Shown here piece after piece: positions 1-7,087 of a stretch of DNA of 13,482 nucleotides. Source of the DNA: Lipingzhangella_A rawalii. Its GTDB lineage: Bacteria > Actinomycetota > Actinomycetes > Streptosporangiales > Streptosporangiaceae. The stretch is taken from positions 1 to 13,482 of the forward strand of contig NZ_JAVLVT010000018.1 of the NCBI RefSeq assembly GCF_031628175.1, written 5' to 3'. Each line of letters starts with the position of its first letter. The stretch's first letter is position 1. The notes under the pieces are model-generated. The model saw nothing but the letters and a program-made list of their open reading frames with translations, was not told the DNA's origin and ran no database searches. Made by a program: the position numbers and the translations under genes.

Positions 1-4
1 CGGG

Positions 5-1603
5 CTAGGCGAGAGCGATCAGCTCGGTCATATCGGGGCTCCAGAAGTCCTCGGTACCGTCCGGAAGCATGATCACCCGTTCGGGCTGGAGGGCTTCGAC
101 CGCCTCCTCGTCGTGGGTGACGAGGACGATGGCCCCCTTGTAGCCACGCAGGGCGGCCAGGATCTCCTCACGGCTCGCCGGATCCAGGTTGTTGGTCGGC
201 TCGTCCAGCAACAGCACGTTGGCACTCGACACGACGAGGGTGGCCAGGGCCAGGCGTGTCTTCTCCCCGCCGGAGAGCACACCGGCGGGCTTATCCACCT
301 CGTCCCCCCGGAACAGGAAGGAACCGAGGGTACGTCGCGCCTCAACATCCGGCAGCTCGGGTTGGGCCGCCATCATGTTCTCCAGCACGGTGCGGTTCAC
401 ATCGAGCGTCTCGTGCTCCTGGGCGTAATAGCCCAGGCGCAGCCCGTGCCCGGGAACCACAGAGCCGTGGTCGGGCTCCTCCACACCGGCGAGGATTCGC
501 AGCAAGGTGGTCTTGCCCGCACCGTTGAGGCCAAGGACAACGACACGACTGCCCCGGTCGATGTCCAGATCCACCCCGGCGAAGACCTCCAGCGATCCGT
601 ACCCCTTGACCAGGCCCCGCGCGCTGAGCGGAGTCCGTCCGCTCGGAGCTGGATCGGGAAACCGGAGCTTGGCGACACGTTCCGCCGTCCCCGTCTGTGG
701 TGCCGACTCGACAAGCTGATCGGCACGGCGCTGCATCTGCTGGGCGGCCCGGGCTTTGGTCGCCTTGGCGCGGAACCGGTCCGCCTGCTCGCGCAGGGCC
801 GAGGCCTGGCGCTGGGCGTTGGCCTGCTCGCGGCTCCGACGCCGCTCATCCGCCTCCCGCTGGGCCAGGTAGTCGCGCCAGCCCAGGTTGTACACGTCCA
901 GGGCGCACCGGGTCGCGTCCAGATACCAGACCCTGTTCACGACGTGCTCCACCAACTGGACATCGTGACTGATGACGACCAGGCCACCGCGGTGTGTCCG
1001 CAGAAACTCCCGAAGCCAGGCGATCGAGTCCCCGTCCAGGTGGTTGGTCGGCTCGTCCAACAGCAGGGTGTCCGCCCCGCTGAACAGGATGCGAGCCAGC
1101 TCGACCCGACGCCGCTGTCCTCCGGAGAGCGTGTGCAAGGGCTGATCGAGCAGGCGGCTCTCCAAGCCAAGATTCGCCGCGATCGTCGCGGCCTCGGCTT
1201 CGGCGGCATAGCCACCCAGCTGGTGCAGCCGCTCTTCGGCCCGAGCGTAGCCACGCACCCCGCGATCTCGAACTTTGGGATCCGAGCTGGTCATGCGCTG
1301 CTCCGCCGTGTGCAGTTGGCGCAGCACCTCGTCGATCCCCCGAGCGGAGAGAATCCGGTCCTTGGCGAGCACCTCGAGGTCGCCAGTCCGCGGGTCCTGG
1401 GGAAGATACCCCACCGTTCCACTCGAGGTCACTGTCCCGGATGTGGGAACGTCCTCGCCGGCCAGCACTCGGGTCAGGGTTGTCTTTCCGGCGCCGTTGC
1501 GGCCGACCAGACCAATCCGGTCACCCGGGCCCACTCGCGTATTGACCCCGGAAAGCAGAAGGCGGGAGCTCACCCGGAGTTCGAGATCGGTGGCGTTGAG
1601 CAT
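5..1603 (-). CDS. ABC-F family ATP-binding protein (ribosome-associated type)
   Basis: A 532-residue soluble protein with two ABC ATPase domains and no membrane segment, the layout of ABC-F proteins, which act on the ribosome rather than in transport. Domain 1 has Walker A GRNGAGKT at residues 34-41, signature LSGGQ at 159-163 and Walker B LLLDEP around 180-185. Domain 2 has GLNGAGKT at 358-365, LSGGE at 443-447 and LLLDEP around 464-469. The Arg/Gln/Ala-rich linker (about 245-300) is the expected position of the tRNA-site arm. The frame stays open upstream, but the ATG at 1603 is chosen because the protein then begins directly with the first ABC domain and AGGGAAG lies about 10 bases ahead. 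The N-terminus resembles the mycobacterial Rv1473 group, by recollection. The gene follows the AI-2E transporter on the same strand after 157 bases and may have its own promoter. The role could be translational housekeeping or ribosome protection against antibiotics; the sequence does not decide. Confidence 0.93.
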   Translation of the reverse strand: MLNATDLELRVSSRLLLSGVNTRVGPGDRIGLVGRNGAGKTTLTRVLAGEDVPTSGTVTSSGTVGYLPQDPRTGDLEVLAKDRILSARGIDEVLRQLHTAEQRMTSSDPKVRDRGVRGYARAEERLHQLGGYAAEAEAATIAANLGLESRLLDQPLHTLSGGQRRRVELARILFSGADTLLLDEPTNHLDGDSIAWLREFLRTHRGGLVVISHDVQLVEHVVNRVWYLDATRCALDVYNLGWRDYLAQREADERRRSREQANAQRQASALREQADRFRAKATKARAAQQMQRRADQLVESAPQTGTAERVAKLRFPDPAPSGRTPLSARGLVKGYGSLEVFAGVDLDIDRGSRVVVLGLNGAGKTTLLRILAGVEEPDHGSVVPGHGLRLGYYAQEHETLDVNRTVLENMMAAQPELPDVEARRTLGSFLFRGDEVDKPAGVLSGGEKTRLALATLVVSSANVLLLDEPTNNLDPASREEILAALRGYKGAIVLVTHDEEAVEALQPERVIMLPDGTEDFWSPDMTELIALA

Positions 1604-1671
1604 AGTGCGGTGACTTCCCTGCGACTTCCTCGTGGCGATTTCCCCCGTGGACGACGAGGGCGACCCCCGGC

Positions 1672-1677
1672 AGGCTA
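1672..1677 (-). promoter_or_regulatory. Possible -10 element for the ABC-F gene
   Basis: On the minus strand TAGCCT fits the actinobacterial TANNNT -10 pattern and sits about 70 bases before the ABC-F start. No good -35 hexamer is seen at the right distance. This is a weak call from pattern only. Confidence 0.25.
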
Positions 1678-1760
1678 CCGGCTTCGCATCTCGACACGAC
1701 CGAGAGTGCTCCCCATCGGGCCCGAGTCGCCAGCCGGTGGGCGCCACCGCTGTCCGGCGG

Positions 1761-3134
1761 TCAGTCCCCGCGGTCCCCGCTTCCCCCCGCGGATGTGGAC
1801 GGGTCGTCCTGCCCCCCACTCGGTGGCTCGGCGGGGTCCTCTCCCCCAACACGGGTTTTCTGGACACCCGTCCTGGCCGACTCCGCCCCGGGCGACTCCG
1901 CCGGAACCGTCTTGTCGCTCGTCTCTGCACCCAGGGACGGGCGATCCCGAAGCAGGGCAGCCGCAACCGCGATCACCGGGGTTGCGAGGAACATCCCGAA
2001 GAGGTTGCCCACGATCGCCCCAACCGAGATCCCCAGGAGCACCACCGGTGAGGGCAGCTGAAGAGCGCGCCCATAGATGCGTGGGGCGAAGACGTTGCTC
2101 TCCAGCTGCTGGATCAGGATGACCCAGCCCAACACGATCAGGCCGACCACCCAGCCCCCCGTGACGAGCGCAACAATCGCGGCCAGTGCCCCGGTGATGA
2201 CCGCTCCAACCACCGGGAGGAACGCACCGATAAAGGTGAGCACGATCAGGGGAATGGCCAGATTGAAGTCGAATAGACCGAGAGCCGACAGCACCACGAG
2301 CAGCAGTCCGATCCCCACGGCGTCGAAGAGCCCCACCAGGGCCACGCCACGCACGTAGCGCCCCATGACGCCGTAGGCAACGTCGCTCGTGTGCAGCACC
2401 ACCCTGCGGGTCTGCTCCGGGAACAGGGTTCCCACCCACTGCATCAGCCTGTCGCCCGAATGAACGAAGTATCCGGTCAGAGCGAGGATGAGGATGATCC
2501 CGACCAGTACCTGACCCACCGCGACGGCACCGGTCCACGCACCACCGATCAGCTCCTGGGCGTTCTGCTGGACATTGTCCTGAAGCCATTGCTGAATCTC
2601 GACCTGGGACTCTTGGATCCAGGCGTTCAACACCTGAACATCCAAGCCGAGCTGGAGCAGTGCCTCCTGAACACCGGTGACGAACTCGATCACGCTCTCG
2701 ACGAGTTCGGGCACCCCCGCGATCGCCCGGTCGACGATGAAGTAGATCACCAGGGTGAACAGCGCCAGCGACCCCAGTATCGTCACGGCCGTCGAGGAGC
2801 CACGGCCCATACCGCGCCGGCGCAGCGCGTTGGCCATCGGCATCAGCAACGCCGTCACGAAAATCGCAAGCAGCGTGGGTATGACCACGAAGCTGATCTG
2901 GGCCAGCCCCCACAGGATGACCGCAGCCATCACGCCCAGCAGCAGCAGCCGCCAGGCGGTGTCACTCACACGGCGCAACACGTCAGCACCATCATCCGTT
3001 CCGGGCTCGTCCGGATCCTCGGTGGTCGTGGGCTGGACCACGGCCTGCTCCGGCTGGTCCCGTCGACGATTGATCCACGGCCAACCGAGTCGTCCGAGAG
3101 CTCGCAAAGCTACCCACCAATCCGATCGTGTCAT
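1761..3134 (-). CDS. AI-2E family transporter (PerM/UPF0118-like membrane protein)
   Basis: A 457-residue polytopic membrane protein. After a cytoplasmic, charged N-terminus of about 60 residues come a hydrophobic pair (about 60-105), another segment near 113-133, and a long soluble stretch rich in Gln/Glu (about 135-205). Several closely packed hydrophobic segments then run to about residue 395. This layout, and the conserved stretch with IGAFLPVVGA and later LPSPVVLLGISVGA, are typical of the AI-2E/PerM family. Members have been linked to export of signalling molecules and to Na+/H+ antiport; the substrate here is unknown. The last ~60 residues form a low-complexity Pro/Ser/Gly/Asp-rich tail. 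The ATG at 3132-3134 shares one base with the TGA of the YccF gene upstream (TGATG), so translation is probably coupled and the two are co-transcribed. Confidence 0.92.
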   Translation of the reverse strand: MTRSDWWVALRALGRLGWPWINRRRDQPEQAVVQPTTTEDPDEPGTDDGADVLRRVSDTAWRLLLLGVMAAVILWGLAQISFVVIPTLLAIFVTALLMPMANALRRRGMGRGSSTAVTILGSLALFTLVIYFIVDRAIAGVPELVESVIEFVTGVQEALLQLGLDVQVLNAWIQESQVEIQQWLQDNVQQNAQELIGGAWTGAVAVGQVLVGIILILALTGYFVHSGDRLMQWVGTLFPEQTRRVVLHTSDVAYGVMGRYVRGVALVGLFDAVGIGLLLVVLSALGLFDFNLAIPLIVLTFIGAFLPVVGAVITGALAAIVALVTGGWVVGLIVLGWVILIQQLESNVFAPRIYGRALQLPSPVVLLGISVGAIVGNLFGMFLATPVIAVAAALLRDRPSLGAETSDKTVPAESPGAESARTGVQKTRVGGEDPAEPPSGGQDDPSTSAGGSGDRGD

Positions 3135-3541
3135 CAGATCTGCCAGGGTTCACGCGGCACGCCGCTGGACACGATCTCGTTACCGAAGGGAGCGAGCGCC
3201 ACCGGAATCATCTTGAGGGACGCCCAGGCAAGCGGAATCCCGATGATCGTCACCGCCAGTCCCACCGCAGAGGCGATATGGCCAAGGACCAGCCACCACC
3301 CCGCCACGACGATCCAGACGACGTTTCCCACGAGCGTGAGGCCACCCGCACTCTGCCGTCGCACCAGGCTCCGCCCGAACGGCCACAGCGCATAGTTGGC
3401 CATCCGGAAGGACGCGATCCCGAACGGAATCGTGATCACCAACACGAAACACACGATCCCCGCCAGGGCATAGCCCAGCGCCAGCCACACGCCTGCGAAC
3501 AACAGCCAGATGATGTTGAGCACAAGTCGCAGTAGTGCCAC
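3134..3541 (-). CDS. YccF domain-containing inner membrane protein
   Basis: A 135-residue protein with two copies of a YccF (DUF307) unit. The first reads NIIWLLFAGVWLALGYALAG and continues into ITIPFGIASF with ALWPFGR. The second reads VGNVVWIVVAGWWLVLGHIA and continues into IIGIPLAWASLKM with ALAPFGNEIV. Each unit gives two membrane-spanning segments. E. coli YccF is similar in length (about 148 residues) and has no settled function. The frame extends upstream to an ATG at 3679, but the GTG at 3541 is preferred: it has GGAGGG seven bases ahead, and the extra N-terminus is Arg/Gly-rich and not membrane-like. It is the first gene of a two-gene unit with the AI-2E transporter, joined by a one-base TGATG overlap. 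Confidence 0.85.
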   Translation of the reverse strand: MALLRLVLNIIWLLFAGVWLALGYALAGIVCFVLVITIPFGIASFRMANYALWPFGRSLVRRQSAGGLTLVGNVVWIVVAGWWLVLGHIASAVGLAVTIIGIPLAWASLKMIPVALAPFGNEIVSSGVPREPWQI

Positions 3542-3762
3542 AGTCCCACCCTCCGCACGCTGCGCGGTGTCCTCGTCTCGCCTCGCTTCTGGTCCGCGGC
3601 CCCGCCGGCCAGCCTGGCGCCGGCGCCCACGAACCGCTCCATGGTAGCCCTCCGCATCGCCCAGACGCGGGCGGTCCACCCGGTGGCAGCCACGGCTCTT
3701 GCGCGGTCATCAGTGTGGGCCCCACTGCAACACAGCGCACAATGTCACATACTGGACTCATC

Positions 3763-3774
3763 TCCCAAATGGGA
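3763..3774. promoter_or_regulatory. Short inverted repeat, possible operator
   Basis: TCCCA-AA-TGGGA is an inverted repeat in the AT-rich part of the intergenic region. The arms extend outward to CATC and GATG if one extra T is looped out on the left. It lies 9 bases upstream of the TATACT element, where a regulator would overlap the promoter. There is no evidence for a particular protein. Confidence 0.3.
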
Positions 3775-3783
3775 TGTATCGCC

Positions 3784-3789
3784 TATACT
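3784..3789 (+). promoter_or_regulatory. Possible -10 element upstream of the whiB-like gene
   Basis: TATACT matches the TATAAT consensus at five of six positions and is one of very few such AT-rich hexamers in this GC-rich window. A recognisable -35 is absent at 17 bases. If used on the plus strand it would start a transcript near 3796, giving the whiB-like gene a leader of roughly 320 bases. Confidence 0.3.
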
Positions 3790-3892
3790 TCTTCAAAAGC
3801 CTCGGAAACGGGAGTGCCGCTCTCGGTTTTCGGTAACGGTTGAGCGAGTAATTGCCACCCCCCCGTGCGCGACCGCGGGTGGAGATGGCATC

Positions 3893-4117
3893 ATGACTAA
3901 CCGGCTCGCAGGCATGGCGATTCTCGCCTTACGCGTACACCCCGTGAGTGCCCGTCTTCATCGACGGATCCGGCTCTGTCGTGGTCTCTGCCACGTTCGG
4001 GAACATCCGGCTTTCGTGCGACGTTGCGCTCGTGCGGGTAGCCCACACCGTATTGCCGCAGCACACCCAGCTTTCAACAGCTTACTAGTGATCTCAGTAG
4101 AGGTGGTTCAACCATGA
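3893..4117 (+). CDS. Possible 74-residue leader ORF overlapping the whiB-like gene
   Basis: The ATG at 3893 is preceded by GGAG at a 9-10 base distance, and the TGA at 4115-4117 overlaps the ATG of the whiB-like gene (ATGA), the arrangement of translationally coupled genes. The predicted peptide begins MTNRLAGMAILALRVHPVSA, is rich in Arg, His and Ala, and resembles no family I know. Against it being real: third-position GC is much lower than in neighbouring genes and it includes two TTA codons, which are rare in such genomes. It may be a leader peptide or chance open sequence in a 5' untranslated region. Confidence 0.25.
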   Translation: MTNRLAGMAILALRVHPVSARLHRRIRLCRGLCHVREHPAFVRRCARAGSPHRIAAAHPAFNSLLVISVEVVQP

Positions 4118-4419
4118 CCATGACGCAGGTACGTCGGCAGCCCGCGCCGCGCCCTCGCCCGAGCTGGGGCTGGCAGGATGCTGCCGCGTGCCGGGGCGAG
4201 GACCTCGTACTCTTCTTCGGTCCCGACGGGGAGCGCCAGCCGGAGCGCGAGGTTCGGGAGCGCAAGGCGAAGGAGCTGTGCGCGCAGTGCCCGGTTCGCA
4301 CCGAGTGCCTTGACTACGCGATCTCTCGGCCCGAGAAGTACGGCACTTGGGGCGGACTGAACGAGGACGAGCGTGCCTCGGAGCGCCGCCGCCGGATGCG
4401 TCGCGCCAACGCCGCCTGA
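4114..4419 (+). CDS. WhiB-family iron-sulfur transcriptional regulator
   Basis: A 101-residue protein with the four-cysteine set of the Wbl family, C26, C56, C59 and C65 (spacing C-X29-C-X2-C-X5-C), which bind a [4Fe-4S] cluster sensitive to O2 and NO. Next comes the family turn GTWGG at 77-81 with LNEDER, and a basic C-terminus (about 87-97) of the kind that contacts DNA. Wbl proteins bind the primary sigma factor and act in development, redox or antibiotic stress in Actinobacteria only. The first ATG (4114) is chosen because AGGTGG lies seven bases ahead; the ATG at 4120 is possible. It has an unusually long upstream non-coding region and converges with the phosphoribosyltransferase fusion gene 45 bases downstream. 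The Wbl subclass cannot be fixed safely; it does not look like WhiB7, WhiB6 or WhiA. Confidence 0.95.
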   Translation: MTMTQVRRQPAPRPRPSWGWQDAAACRGEDLVLFFGPDGERQPEREVRERKAKELCAQCPVRTECLDYAISRPEKYGTWGGLNEDERASERRRRMRRANAA

Positions 4420-4431
4420 GCCCACCGCCGT

Positions 4432-4446
4432 CCGGGGCACCCCCGG
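4432..4446. terminator. Short hairpin between convergent genes
   Basis: CCGGGG and CCCCGG pair around a three-base CAC loop, in the 45-base gap between the ends of the whiB-like gene and the phosphoribosyltransferase fusion gene. There is no T run. It may serve as a bidirectional terminator. Confidence 0.35.
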
Positions 4447-4464
4447 CTCGCTGCTCGCGACCAG

Positions 4465-5862
4465 TCACAGATGCCGCTCGAACCAGTCCCCCGCCGCAGC
4501 TGCGACCTCATACTCCTGCCCAGCTTGTCCCGGCTCCGTCAGGAGTGACTCGGCTCCGGCCACCCGTCGCAGCTCGTGGTATGCGTCGATCCGGCGTACC
4601 GCCCAGGCGGTGAGCTCATAGACCACCGAGTCCGCGCCTTCGACCAGCGCCAGGGTCGGAGCCCGCACTGCCGTAAGGGCACCTTCGGCGTCGTCGACAC
4701 GGCCACCGGCCACGACCACCCCGGCAACATCCGCAGGACAACGCGAAGCAGCGACCAGAACCGGTGCAACACTCGGTCCCACACCGAGCAGACCCACCGG
4801 ATTCCGCGCCGGTGCGGCCGAACGCCGTAGCCAGCGCACAGCCACCTGGAGTCGGTGGGCCAACGGCCCGACCTCGGGGTCAACTGTGGGCTCCACAGCC
4901 TCCGTACGGTCTCGCTCCACGCCGGTGTCGGCACTGTTCCCGGTGCCGACACCGGCCCGTGTTGTCGAACGCTCGCGGGGGATGACCTCCTGGGAACTGA
5001 GCAGCTCCACGGCCAGGGTGGCATAGCCACGTCCGACCAGCTCAGAAACCAGCCTTCGGCTGCGTTCCCGACGCTTGCCGTGCAGGACGGCCAGGACCAC
5101 CGTCCCACGGGCCTGCGGAGGCAGGATGAGATCCGCGTCCAGATCCGCGTCTCCGGCACGGATGCGTACCGCACGTTCAGCCTGCTCCTGCTCGGGGAGA
5201 CGGTGCGATGTGTCCAGCTCCGTGAGCAGTGCGGTCACCTGCTCGTCAGTGAGCTGGTCGAAGTCCTGGTACCACTCCCCCACGGAACGGAAGTTCTCGG
5301 GGGCACAGAGCAGCACCACATCGTCGGCCTCGCTGCGCAGTCGTTCCACCGCGGTCAGGGACCCCACCGGAACCGCCAGCACGAGTCGGGACGGATGATG
5401 GCGACGCACCATACGCAGTGCCGCCAGGGCACTCGCCCCCGTGGCGAGCCCATCGTCGACCACGAGCACGTCCCGCCCGTGCATACGTGGCACGGGTCGA
5501 TCCCCGCGGTACTTCCGGCTGCGACGCCGTAGCTCACGCTGCTCGGCACGGACCGTGGCACTCAGGCGATCCCGCGAAACGCCCAGTCGCGCCAGGGCGG
5601 CATCGTCATAGGTGACCTGTCCGTCCTCCGCCAGAGCTCCCACCCCGAGTTCGGGCTGTCCGGGAAGTCCGAGCTTGCGCACCAACAGCACGCCCAGGTC
5701 CACCCCCAGACTTCTGGCCAGCTCCGCGCCTACGGCTACCCCACCACGCGGGAGCGCGAGCACGATCGGATCGGCGGCCGCGAACGGACGAACACGTTCG
5801 GCGAGCCGACGGCCGGCGTCGGATCGATCGACGAAGGGTAGGGACACGGGACGCGGATGCAC
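4465..5862 (-). CDS. Phosphoribosyltransferase fused to a degenerate alpha/beta-hydrolase domain
   Basis: A 465-residue two-domain protein. Residues 1-220 are a type I phosphoribosyltransferase fold: LPRGG at 37-41, VRKLG at 61-65, and the PRPP-binding loop VLVVDDGLATGAS at 132-144 with the Asp-Asp pair D136/D137. Such proteins transfer or hydrolyse phosphoribosyl groups; the base substrate is unknown. Residues about 228-465 resemble the dienelactone-hydrolase-like domain often fused to this phosphoribosyltransferase. However, the nucleophile elbow reads GVGPS near 360-364 rather than G-X-S-X-G, and the position normally held by the catalytic His (GATH) reads GAES at 436-439. D411 remains. 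A low-complexity insert sits near 290-330. The start is a GTG at 5862; AGG lies about seven bases ahead. It converges with the whiB-like gene and diverges from the sulfotransferase-like gene. Binding or regulatory use of the second domain is an inference. Confidence 0.88.
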   Translation of the reverse strand: MHPRPVSLPFVDRSDAGRRLAERVRPFAAADPIVLALPRGGVAVGAELARSLGVDLGVLLVRKLGLPGQPELGVGALAEDGQVTYDDAALARLGVSRDRLSATVRAEQRELRRRSRKYRGDRPVPRMHGRDVLVVDDGLATGASALAALRMVRRHHPSRLVLAVPVGSLTAVERLRSEADDVVLLCAPENFRSVGEWYQDFDQLTDEQVTALLTELDTSHRLPEQEQAERAVRIRAGDADLDADLILPPQARGTVVLAVLHGKRRERSRRLVSELVGRGYATLAVELLSSQEVIPRERSTTRAGVGTGNSADTGVERDRTEAVEPTVDPEVGPLAHRLQVAVRWLRRSAAPARNPVGLLGVGPSVAPVLVAASRCPADVAGVVVAGGRVDDAEGALTAVRAPTLALVEGADSVVYELTAWAVRRIDAYHELRRVAGAESLLTEPGQAGQEYEVAAAAGDWFERHL

Positions 5863-5945
5863 GGATGACCTGCCGCCAGTCGCAACGGAACCAGACGTGC
5901 CCTACTCCGTACCCACTGCGTGCCTCCGGACACCCCGGATGCGGT

Positions 5946-5962
5946 AAATGTGGAAAATGTGG
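5946..5962. repeat. Tandem AAATGTGG repeat in a divergent promoter region
   Basis: AAATGTGG occurs twice, nine bases apart start to start, in the AT-richest part of the 201-base gap between the phosphoribosyltransferase fusion gene and the sulfotransferase-like gene. It could be a regulator site or promoter DNA; nothing more can be said. Confidence 0.3.
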
Positions 5963-6021
5963 GTCCGACACCACGTTCCGGAGGACGACCATCCGAGCGG
6001 GGACACGCCACAGCCCACCTG

Positions 6022-6034
6022 ACGTTCGGAACGT
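6022..6034. promoter_or_regulatory. Perfect palindrome, possible operator
   Basis: ACGTTC-G-GAACGT is an exact inverted repeat with a one-base centre, about 30 bases before the likely start of the sulfotransferase-like gene and within the divergent promoter region. Size and place suit a dimeric repressor. It does not match the actinobacterial LexA box in full. Confidence 0.4.
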
Positions 6035-6063
6035 GCCCGATTCCAGGGACAATCGACAGTGCC

Positions 6064-6951
6064 ATGAAACACGCCCCCTTTATTCTCGTCGTCAACGAGA
6101 CCATGGTCCGCCGCCCCGTGTTCGTCCTGGGACTCCCGCACTCCGGGATCGACCTGGTGGCGCATGCCGTTCGGCGTTCCCCCGGTTTCCATGTCACCGA
6201 CGCCGCACCCCCGGTACGACGCTGCGCGCATGCCCTGGCCCGGCGCCCCTCCATCGCGACCGAACGCGGACTCGGAGCGGTGCGAATCCTCCGCGAGGCT
6301 TTTGCCGAAGCATGGCAGCTCACCCCGTACACCTGCCCCTGGTGTTCGTGCACCACCTCCGCCGAGGCCGCCCGACAACACACCGCTGTGAGCTGTGTGC
6401 ACGGCCAACGGACACAACGCTACGGAGACGCCAGCCCCGACCTGCTCTACAGTGCGGAAACCCTGGCCGCGGTCTTCGAGGACGCCCTGTTTATTCAGGT
6501 GATCCGGGACGGGCGCGACGTGGTGGCAGGGATGCTCCACGACGAGCAGGCTCTGGACACGATCCGGATCAACGCCGGAACGGCACCGGATTCGGCCCCT
6601 GATGCCTTCCTCGGGCTCGACACCGAACAGGAACGCCACGACTATGAGCGCATGTCGCCGCCGCAGCGTTGCGCGCTACGGTGGCGGGGTGCGGTCCGAC
6701 GGTCGGCGGAGCTTCGTTCCGTGCTGCCCACGCACCGGCTGCTGACGCTGCGCTACGAGGACATCGTTGGCGGGGAGGTCGAGACGGCAGAGCAGCTCAC
6801 GGCTTTCGTGGATGGGCTCGTGTCCGCCCCCGACCTTGTGCAGGCCGATCGAGACGGCATCGGCTCCTGGCGTCGCACTCTGACCGTCCACGAGCACCGT
6901 GACGTCATGCGCACGGTGGGTGCCGACCTCGCCCGGCTCGGTTACGACTGA
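6064..6951 (+). CDS. Sulfotransferase family protein with altered PAPS loop
   Basis: With the ATG at 6064 the product has 295 residues. PVFVLGLPHSG at 18-28 corresponds to the 5'-phosphosulfate loop of PAPS-dependent sulfotransferases. VIRDGRDVVAG at 146-156 corresponds to the 3'-phosphate loop, and LRYEDIV near 233 is a typical family motif. This family moves sulfate from PAPS to small molecules or carbohydrates in the cytoplasm. Two things are odd. The usual SGTT in the first loop is SGID (27-30), and the usual Ser after RDVVA is Gly156. In addition, a cysteine cluster C91, C94, C96 and C111 lies in the variable middle part. The start is uncertain: the frame is open back to 5920, and an ATG at 6103 just before the first loop is also possible; none has a strong ribosome site. 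Activity on sulfate is therefore not certain. Confidence 0.78.
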   Translation: MKHAPFILVVNETMVRRPVFVLGLPHSGIDLVAHAVRRSPGFHVTDAAPPVRRCAHALARRPSIATERGLGAVRILREAFAEAWQLTPYTCPWCSCTTSAEAARQHTAVSCVHGQRTQRYGDASPDLLYSAETLAAVFEDALFIQVIRDGRDVVAGMLHDEQALDTIRINAGTAPDSAPDAFLGLDTEQERHDYERMSPPQRCALRWRGAVRRSAELRSVLPTHRLLTLRYEDIVGGEVETAEQLTAFVDGLVSAPDLVQADRDGIGSWRRTLTVHEHRDVMRTVGADLARLGYD

Positions 6952-7005
6952 CCCCAAGCCACTTCGGAGACCACCACCCGAACAGAAATCCGGAATTCCA
7001 CGTGG

Positions 7006-7036
7006 TTGGCACAGCCATCTCGATGATCCGTAGCAC
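7006..7036 (+). promoter_or_regulatory. Possible promoter of the Rv3235-family gene
   Basis: TTGGCA (7006-7011) matches TTGACA at five of six positions and is followed after 19 bases by TAGCAC. A start point near 7043 would give a leader of about 45 bases before the GTG at 7088. The long spacer and poor -10 make this tentative. Confidence 0.25.
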
Positions 7037-7087
7037 CGCGGGATGTTCTGCACTCCGCACCGGCACCGTTCGTCGAGAGGAGCCCCC

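Larger units (their letters stand above)
3542..4113. other. Long intergenic region between the divergent YccF and whiB-like genes
   Basis: This 572-base stretch carries no convincing conserved gene. The first ~200 bases are very GC-rich. Around 3735-3850 the sequence becomes clearly AT-richer than its surroundings and contains the promoter-like and palindromic elements listed separately. From 3893 to 4117 there is a 74-codon open frame with a Shine-Dalgarno-like GGAG in front whose stop overlaps the whiB start. Its codon use is unlike the neighbours, so it is treated as a possible leader rather than a confident gene. The region probably holds promoters for genes on both sides. Confidence 0.6.

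Noticed and set aside
113..2122. A 669-codon open frame on the plus strand
   Set aside because: It lies antisense to the ABC-F gene and part of the AI-2E gene, whose family motifs are clear; long antisense frames are common in high-GC DNA.
2391..3395. A 334-codon open frame on the plus strand
   Set aside because: It is antisense to the AI-2E and YccF genes and is rich in His, Gln and Arg, as expected for a shadow frame.
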